A stretch of 49,102 nucleotides of DNA, from positions 1 through 49,102 of the forward strand of contig JAJFGC010000264.1 of NCBI GenBank assembly GCA_021776345.1, written 5' to 3'. The notes under the pieces were generated by a model, which was not told the origin of the DNA, did no database searches, and saw nothing but the letters and a program-made list of their open reading frames with translations. Both the position numbers and the translations under genes were made by a program. Shown here piece by piece: positions 44,714-49,102 of the stretch (position 1 is its first letter; each line of letters starts with the position of its first letter). This DNA is from Hyphococcus sp. Its GTDB lineage: Bacteria; Pseudomonadota; Alphaproteobacteria; Caulobacterales; Parvularculaceae.

Positions 44714-45289
44714 ATGGCTGACATCCGTATCTATTATTCTTTTCGCAGTCCGTATTCACGCCTTGGCTTGCATGTTGTTGAGCGCGCCGGGCTCGAGGTT
44801 GAGTTGATCCCCTTTACTGGCCCGCCGGATGACGTCGCCTTCAACGATCCGACCGCGAACAAGCTGAAGCTTGCTTATTCTCGGCTGGATGTGGGTCGCA
44901 TGACGATGCGCATGGGGCTGCCGATTATGCCGCCTAACCCGTTCGATGTTGACCTGACGCCATCCTATAAGGCGGCGATCGCGGCGGATGCCGATGGACA
45001 CGGAATGGCCTATGCGCTGGCGGTCTCGGATGCGCGCTGGGGCGACGGCAAGAATATCTCTGAGATCGATGTGCTGAAAGAATGCGCCGAAAATATTGGC
45101 TGGGACGCAGGCGCGGTTGAAAAGGCCCAAAGCGCCATTTCGGTTGGTAAAAAAATGAAGCAGCATCGCGCGCTGATAAAAGAGGACGGCGTTTTCGGCG
45201 TGCCCTTCGGTGTGATGGGCGATTCAAAATATTGGGGTCATGATCGCTTTGACTTGCTCGTTGAAAAAGCAAAATCAACAGCTGTTTAG
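44714..45289 (+). CDS. 2-hydroxychromene-2-carboxylate isomerase-like (DsbA-fold) protein
   Basis: The 191-residue protein has a kappa-GST/DsbA-like fold: the active-site 'YYSFRSPYSRLGL' near residue 8, a long helical insertion (about 45-150) and the C-terminal 'VFGVPFGVMGDSKYWGHDRFD' typical of HCCA isomerases, which need glutathione and act in naphthalene-type aromatic degradation. Since no other pathway genes are here, the physiological substrate is doubtful. The ATG at 44714 follows AAGGAAG and is preferred over an upstream TTG. It converges with the diguanylate cyclase gene and overlaps it by 4 bases. Confidence 0.87.
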   Translation: MADIRIYYSFRSPYSRLGLHVVERAGLEVELIPFTGPPDDVAFNDPTANKLKLAYSRLDVGRMTMRMGLPIMPPNPFDVDLTPSYKAAIAADADGHGMAYALAVSDARWGDGKNISEIDVLKECAENIGWDAGAVEKAQSAISVGKKMKQHRALIKEDGVFGVPFGVMGDSKYWGHDRFDLLVEKAKSTAV

Positions 45290-46350
45290 GCGGCGCCGCT
45301 GCGGTTTTCGGATTTCATGTCCTTGAGGCCGGCTTCGTTGATCACCAGGTTACGCCCGGCGTCTTTGGCCGCATAGAGGCATTCATCGGCGCGTTCGATG
45401 ATCGTTTCCATCGTGTCGCCCTTGCGATGAATGCTGATGCCCATGGACATCGTGATCACGCCGAGATCTTCGTCGGTCCGACGTTTTTTTAGCCGCCTTG
45501 ATTCAACGGCGAGGCGAATGCGGTCGGCAAGCATATGTGCATTGTCAAGTGACGTACCAGGCAGAACAATAGCGAACTCTTCGCCGCCATAGCGCGCCAG
45601 CACATCTTGTCCTTTGACATTTGCGTTCATAACTTCCGCCACCAGGCGCAACACCTGGTCGCCGGTTTGGTGGCCCCATTTGTCGTTGAAACTCTTGAAT
45701 TTGTCGATATCAGCCAGCACCAGCGCCAGCGGTTCGTCGCCGGCGACGGCTTCGGCCATTTGCTGTTGCAGCGCCTTGTCAAACATCGACCGGTTGGGGA
45801 TGCCCGTCAGCGAGTCCTTCATCGCCTCGGCCTGGATGTCTTCGACATTGCGCTGAAGCGAGTTAATTTCGCTCACCGAGTCGGCCAGACGATTTTCGAG
45901 GACTTCGTTTTCCGAGCGCATATCCTTGGCGACGGTGATAACGCTTTCGAGAAGTTTGCCGACGGCTGGATACTCTTCTGTTGTCTGGCGCAACTGATCG
46001 GAAAGACCTGTCAGGGTTTCGGTGTGATCGTTGGCGTTTTCGCCCGATTGTTCGATCACATCATAAACGTCAGAAACTTCTGCGCGGAACCGCGTCACAA
46101 GGTCGATGACATCGCGCGACAGATCGGCGTGTTGGATGTGTTCTTTAAAAAGCTGGTCGGCGGCGTCCTGCGTCACCTTGCCGAAGGCGTCTGTCGCAAG
46201 CTGGATATCGCGCGAAAGGGCAGGGTTTTTGCCTTCCGCATGCGCGTACCAGACTTCAAAGTTTCTCGGAATCGCGGCCAAGCCGATTTTCTTTAATGCG
46301 CCAAGCGCAAGCTCGGCAATACGATGTGTTGGTTCTACACCAGACGCCAT
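45286..46350 (-). CDS. Diguanylate cyclase (GGDEF domain)
   Basis: The 354-residue protein has a helical N-terminal region (about 1-170) with no membrane helix, then a GGDEF domain (about 180-340) with active-site 'LARYGGEEFAIVLPG' (GGEEF) and 'DIDKFKSFNDKWGHQTGDQ'. It makes cyclic di-GMP from GTP. At the inhibitory-site position before GGEEF the sequence is KGQD instead of RxxD, so product inhibition may be weak. The N-terminal helix-rich part resembles the sensor/coiled-coil segment of soluble GGDEF proteins in Caulobacterales. Confidence 0.92.
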   Translation of the reverse strand: MASGVEPTHRIAELALGALKKIGLAAIPRNFEVWYAHAEGKNPALSRDIQLATDAFGKVTQDAADQLFKEHIQHADLSRDVIDLVTRFRAEVSDVYDVIEQSGENANDHTETLTGLSDQLRQTTEEYPAVGKLLESVITVAKDMRSENEVLENRLADSVSEINSLQRNVEDIQAEAMKDSLTGIPNRSMFDKALQQQMAEAVAGDEPLALVLADIDKFKSFNDKWGHQTGDQVLRLVAEVMNANVKGQDVLARYGGEEFAIVLPGTSLDNAHMLADRIRLAVESRRLKKRRTDEDLGVITMSMGISIHRKGDTMETIIERADECLYAAKDAGRNLVINEAGLKDMKSENRSGAA

Positions 46351-46480
46351 GAATTCTTCCCCAGCGCATCATCTGCGACAACAGACGTGAATGATCGGCG
46401 TAGACTAGGGGGCGGGCGTAAAGAATAGCTAAATAGGAAACGAAGGCGCCGTCTATTTCGGGCCGCGTGTTAACGAAAGC

Positions 46481-47908
46481 TTAACCAGCGATCGCGCGCA
46501 TAATGAAGTCCGGCACATGGTCGCCCATGCCAACGACCGGATCGCCATTCTCGCGTTTTGGTGATTTGGAAGGGGCGCGCTTTCTCCGCGCGGGCGGAGC
46601 GTCTGTTGACGTTTCGACTGGCGTTTCATCCGGCGTTTCAACTGAAGCATCGACTGCTATCGTTTCATCGGTTTTCGGTTTTGGCTTTTCACGCCGACGC
46701 GGTCGCTTTTCGCGATCGTCTGCTTTGGCTGGTCTGCTGCGACGGTTTGGGCCGCCGGATGTCGGGTTCTTTTCAAAAAAGGCGGAGAGGTCGAGGGCTT
46801 TGATTTCTTCTGCACCCGTTGTTTTCAAAATCGCATCATAGTGCTTGCCGTCTGCAGGGGAGACCAGCATAAGGGCAGCGCCTTTTTTGCCGGCGCGGCC
46901 GGTCCGGCCAATACGGTGGACATAGTCATCTGCATGGATCGGCACATCATAATTGAAAACGTGACTCACATCAGGAATATCGAGACCGCGGGCGGCGACG
47001 TCGGACGCCACAAGAAACTGAATTTCATCATTGCGGAATTTGTCGAGCGTCTCCGTACGGAACGCCTGCGCCAGATCGCCATGGATCGGGCGTGCGTTGA
47101 ACCCGTGCTTTTGCAGCGACTTGGCGACAACATCGACGGTTGATTTACGGTTGCAAAAGATGATGCCGTTCTTGACGTCTTTATGGTTCAAAATCTCGCG
47201 CAGCGCGGCGCGTTTGGCTTTGTCGTCCTTGCCTGGCATGCGGACGATGCGCTGGGTGATTAATTCTGCGGTGGTGGCTGGCTTGGCGACTTCGATGCGT
47301 ACGGGCGTGTGCAGGAACTGGTCGGTGATGCGCTGAATTTCTGGCGGCATGGTCGCTGAGAAAAAGAGGGTCTGACGGGTCATTGGCGTCAGCTTGAAGA
47401 TTTTCTCAATGTCAGGAATGAAACCCATATCGAGCATGCGGTCGGCCTCATCGACCACCATCATTTCGATGCCGGTGAGTAATAGCCGGCCGCGTTCAAA
47501 ATGATCGAGCAACCGGCCGGGCGTTGCAATCAGGACATCGACGCCGCGTGTCAGTTTTGCGTTTTGATCGCCAAAAGAAACGCCGCCGATTAAAAGCGCC
47601 ATGGAAAGCTTGTGGTTGGCGCCGTATTTTTCGAAATTCTCCGAGACCTGTGCCGCAAGCTCGCGCGTTGGCGCCAGCACAAGGCTGCGCGGCATGCGCG
47701 CTTTGGCGCGGCCTTTCGCAAGGCGTTGGATCATCGGCAGGGTAAATGAAGCTGTTTTCCCGGTGCCAGTTTGAGCAATGCCCAAAACGTCTTCGCCTCT
47801 CAACGCCGGCGGAATAGCTTCTATTTGGATGGGGGTGGGGGTCTCGTATCCTGATGCTGCAATAGCTTCGAGAAGTTTCGGCTCAAGGCCGAGATCAGCA
47901 AACGACAT
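46481..47908 (-). CDS. DEAD-box RNA helicase (RhlE-like)
   Basis: The 475-residue ATP-dependent RNA helicase has the full motif order: Q motif 'FADLGLEPKLLEAIAASGYE', motif I 'AQTGTGKTASF', Ia 'PTRELAAQ', II 'VVDEADRMLDMGF', III 'FSATMP', IV-V 'GIIFCNRKS' and 'VASDVAARGLDIPDV', and VI 'HRIGRTGRAG'. A basic, low-complexity C-terminal tail (about 385-475) is rich in Arg, Lys, Pro and Thr. It acts in ribosome assembly, mRNA turnover or cold response. A long noncoding leader lies upstream. Confidence 0.95.
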   Translation of the reverse strand: MSFADLGLEPKLLEAIAASGYETPTPIQIEAIPPALRGEDVLGIAQTGTGKTASFTLPMIQRLAKGRAKARMPRSLVLAPTRELAAQVSENFEKYGANHKLSMALLIGGVSFGDQNAKLTRGVDVLIATPGRLLDHFERGRLLLTGIEMMVVDEADRMLDMGFIPDIEKIFKLTPMTRQTLFFSATMPPEIQRITDQFLHTPVRIEVAKPATTAELITQRIVRMPGKDDKAKRAALREILNHKDVKNGIIFCNRKSTVDVVAKSLQKHGFNARPIHGDLAQAFRTETLDKFRNDEIQFLVASDVAARGLDIPDVSHVFNYDVPIHADDYVHRIGRTGRAGKKGAALMLVSPADGKHYDAILKTTGAEEIKALDLSAFFEKNPTSGGPNRRSRPAKADDREKRPRRREKPKPKTDETIAVDASVETPDETPVETSTDAPPARRKRAPSKSPKRENGDPVVGMGDHVPDFIMRAIAG

Positions 47909-48323
47909 TCGTGCTCCGTGTGTGGTTTTTTGCCGGGCCTTAAAAGGCAGTAATGTCCGGCGTATCGCTTCGGCGGGATAATTTTTGTAACGCCCCGCCC
48001 TTCCGCCGTTGGAAGCGATGCGTCCTCAAAAGCAATGATTTACGCGGCAATAAAGCGCTGGCGTCTTATCATGGGGCCCAAAACAGGCCGGTAGCGCGCG
48101 CTGCGCTGCAACATTACTTGGCGGCGAAGTAGGACCCTTTGAGCCTAATGTCAATGATTTGGGGGCTTTCGGCGGGTAATTAGGGCAGGGTGTGGCCTCA
48201 ATCCCTCACTGGGACTGACCAAAATAATTGAATGGCGGCGGGCCTAGGGCAGGGGGCATAAGATCCGCCGCCATTCGCGGATAATCGGTAGATCAAATCC
48301 CCCAATCAAGTATCGACCATCCA
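47909..48323. other. Long noncoding stretch upstream of the DEAD-box helicase
   Basis: No convincing gene was seen in these 415 bases. In the helicase messenger (minus strand) a GGAG lies six bases before the start codon, preceded by a stem-loop around 47933-47966 (CCGG pairing with an inner GCCTT/AAGGC). Further up is the perfect inverted repeat at 48231-48275. The region may be the helicase promoter and a structured leader. Confidence 0.5.
48231..48275. repeat. Perfect 11-base inverted repeat with a 23-base loop
   Basis: AATGGCGGCGG (48231-48241) and CCGCCGCCATT (48265-48275) are exact reverse complements around a G-rich loop. No T-tract follows on either strand, so it is not a standard terminator. 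It could be a structured leader element of the helicase messenger or a protein-binding site. Confidence 0.6.
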
Positions 48324-48521
48324 CTATGATAATGTCGCGGCGAGTGTTTTGGTTCCTTCAGATGCAGATTTTCTTGCCCGTGCTTGCGTCATTGCGAATA
48401 AAAGGCCTGAAAAAAGCGCCGCGGCTCCTAATGTCGCGTAAAGGCTGCCAATATAGTAAACAGTTGCGGCCTGTTCGATGTCGACCGGGTGGGGGAGGTT
48501 GCCGGCGCGAAAGATCACCAT
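48324..48521 (-). CDS. Small one-helix membrane protein
   Basis: The 65-residue frame reads 'MVIFRAGNLPHPVDIEQAAT', then a membrane helix about 22-44 ('YYIGSLYATLGAAALFSGLL') and a basic, Ser/Thr-rich tail. GGGAAGG lies five bases before the ATG at 48521, a good ribosome site. Family and function are not recognised. It is oriented toward the helicase gene but is separated from it by about 400 bases. Confidence 0.5.
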   Translation of the reverse strand: MVIFRAGNLPHPVDIEQAATVYYIGSLYATLGAAALFSGLLFAMTQARARKSASEGTKTLAATLS

Positions 48522-48744
48522 GACTTCCTTCCCTGCGCGAAGGGTTCAGGCTCGTGGTGCGCCGCACGCGACAACATTCCCGCCAAGGGCGACTGCTTGC
48601 GCATTAAATTCATCTCAAGCGTGTGCTTTATAAAGGATACGTGGAGCCAGAGGTGTGAAATGAAGCCCCAACTTCAAAAGTTATCGAACAGCGTAGCCGC
48701 CGCCTTATGATCCCTCTTCGTCATAAATTGAAAAGGAAAGGGAT
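48522..48744. other. Intergenic region with no recognised feature
   Basis: This stretch lies between the small membrane protein and the 22-codon ORF. I see no gene with a good start and no strong hairpin with a T-tract. It may hold promoters for both flanking small ORFs. Confidence 0.4.
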
Positions 48745-48813
48745 ATGAAACAATCAATGGTCGAAATACGCAACGCCAGCGAAAAGGCGGCCTTGCAAAT
48801 GACATGCTTTTGA
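48745..48813 (+). CDS. Possible 22-residue ORF
   Basis: ATG at 48745 follows the strong ribosome site AAAGGAAAGGGA and opens a 22-codon frame, 'MKQSMVEIRNASEKAALQM' then 'TCF', to TGA at 48811-48813. The good spacing supports translation, but so short a frame may arise by chance. Five bases later is the perfect palindrome AAGAACCGGTTCTT (48818-48831). Confidence 0.3.
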   Translation: MKQSMVEIRNASEKAALQMTCF

Positions 48814-48817
48814 CGAG

Positions 48818-48831
48818 AAGAACCGGTTCTT
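48818..48831. repeat. Perfect 14-base palindrome
   Basis: AAGAACCGGTTCTT is its own reverse complement. It lies between the possible 22-codon ORF and the DUF302 gene. It may be a regulator site or part of a weak terminator; no long T-tract follows. Confidence 0.4.
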
Positions 48832-48853
48832 TGGCCCTGCGCGCGTATCAGCC

Positions 48854-49102
48854 TTATTCTGCTGGCGATGTCGCGACGTTTGTTACCATCTCGAGGCCGT
48901 TAGCGATACGTCCGATGACAGGGTGGTCAGCGGGAATGCCGTGGCGCTGCGCAAGATAGGCGATATCATTGTATTCTACGCAAATCTTGCCTTCTTCATC
49001 TTCAAAGATCAGCGCTTTCAACGGCAAATCGAGACCGATGGATTGGCTAGCGTTCATTAGCTGGGTGCCGATTGCCGGGTTGCCGAAGATCAACAGCGTT
49101 GT
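48854..49102 (-). CDS. DUF302-family protein, C-terminal part (5' end outside window)
   Basis: The minus-strand frame is open to the window edge, so the start is outside. The visible 82 residues contain the DUF302 core: 'LLIFGNPAIGTQLMNASQSI', 'GLDLPLKALIFEDEEGKICV', 'EYNDIAYLAQRHGIPADHPV'. DUF302 domains occur in small proteins, often secreted, and function is unknown. The TTG at 49093 is an internal codon, not the real start. Confidence 0.85.
   Translation of the reverse strand, partial: TTLLIFGNPAIGTQLMNASQSIGLDLPLKALIFEDEEGKICVEYNDIAYLAQRHGIPADHPVIGRIANGLEMVTNVATSPAE

Noticed and set aside
45607-46296. Plus-strand open frame of 229 codons opposite the GGDEF gene
   Set aside because: Antisense shadow without domains; the minus-strand frame has an intact GGEEF cyclase.

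Overview
The window reads as chromosomal DNA of a free-living alphaproteobacterium, most like the Caulobacterales/Parvularculales side of the class. This rests on gene families and order: a ChvI/ChvG two-component pair next to a PTS EIIA-HPr pair, an iscR-iscS-sufBCDS-sufT-sufA iron-sulfur cluster operon, xerD next to accA and facing aroK-aroB, an infC gene with a non-ATG start, and a TonB-dependent siderophore receptor. Base composition is GC-rich and nearly all sequence is coding. No rRNA, tRNA, CRISPR array, prophage or insertion sequence was recognised.

Layout. 1-3629: the 3' end of an AsmA/YhdP-like gene, tyrS on the other strand, then divergent anmK. 3773-8316: a secreted amidohydrolase; a BlaI-type repressor with two operator-like palindromes; a BlaR1-type M56 membrane protease whose outer part is a helical repeat array instead of a beta-lactam sensor; and a secreted protein built from the same repeats. 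8400-8590: a micro-ORF with an exceptionally long Shine-Dalgarno match and its own terminator. 8621-10762: a siderophore receptor with Fur-like boxes upstream. 10962-14566: pterin-carbinolamine dehydratase, ChvI, ChvG, EIIA-Man and HPr, without the hprK expected between chvG and EIIA. 14571-18799: an RND efflux permease and adaptor. 18937-21488: a second BlaI/M56 pair, whose M56 protein carries a complete M23 (LytM) peptidase domain and a long Glu/Arg-rich helix. 21666-26413: a hydrolase, two glycosyltransferases, infC, a small membrane protein and a potassium-channel-like protein. 26414-30732 (minus strand): aroK, aroB, a CorC-type protein and an MFS exporter. 30822-35216: a membrane micro-ORF, a secreted helical protein, xerD, accA and two small reverse-strand genes. 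35345-44144: a hydrolase and the Suf locus. 44158-44249: two inverted copies of a palindromic repeat. 44262-49102: a TfoX-N protein, a 2-hydroxychromene-2-carboxylate isomerase homologue, a diguanylate cyclase, a DEAD-box helicase, small ORFs and a partial DUF302 gene.

The most notable material is the two BlaI-M56 modules. Both keep the repressor, the HExxH membrane protease and palindromic operators of bla/mec signalling. Neither has the penicillin-binding sensor. One has a 28-residue helical repeat array that also occurs in the co-encoded secreted protein, and the other has a LytM endopeptidase domain. This suggests a family of envelope-sensing switches in which the outer domain is exchanged. 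That function is inferred from architecture and gene order only.
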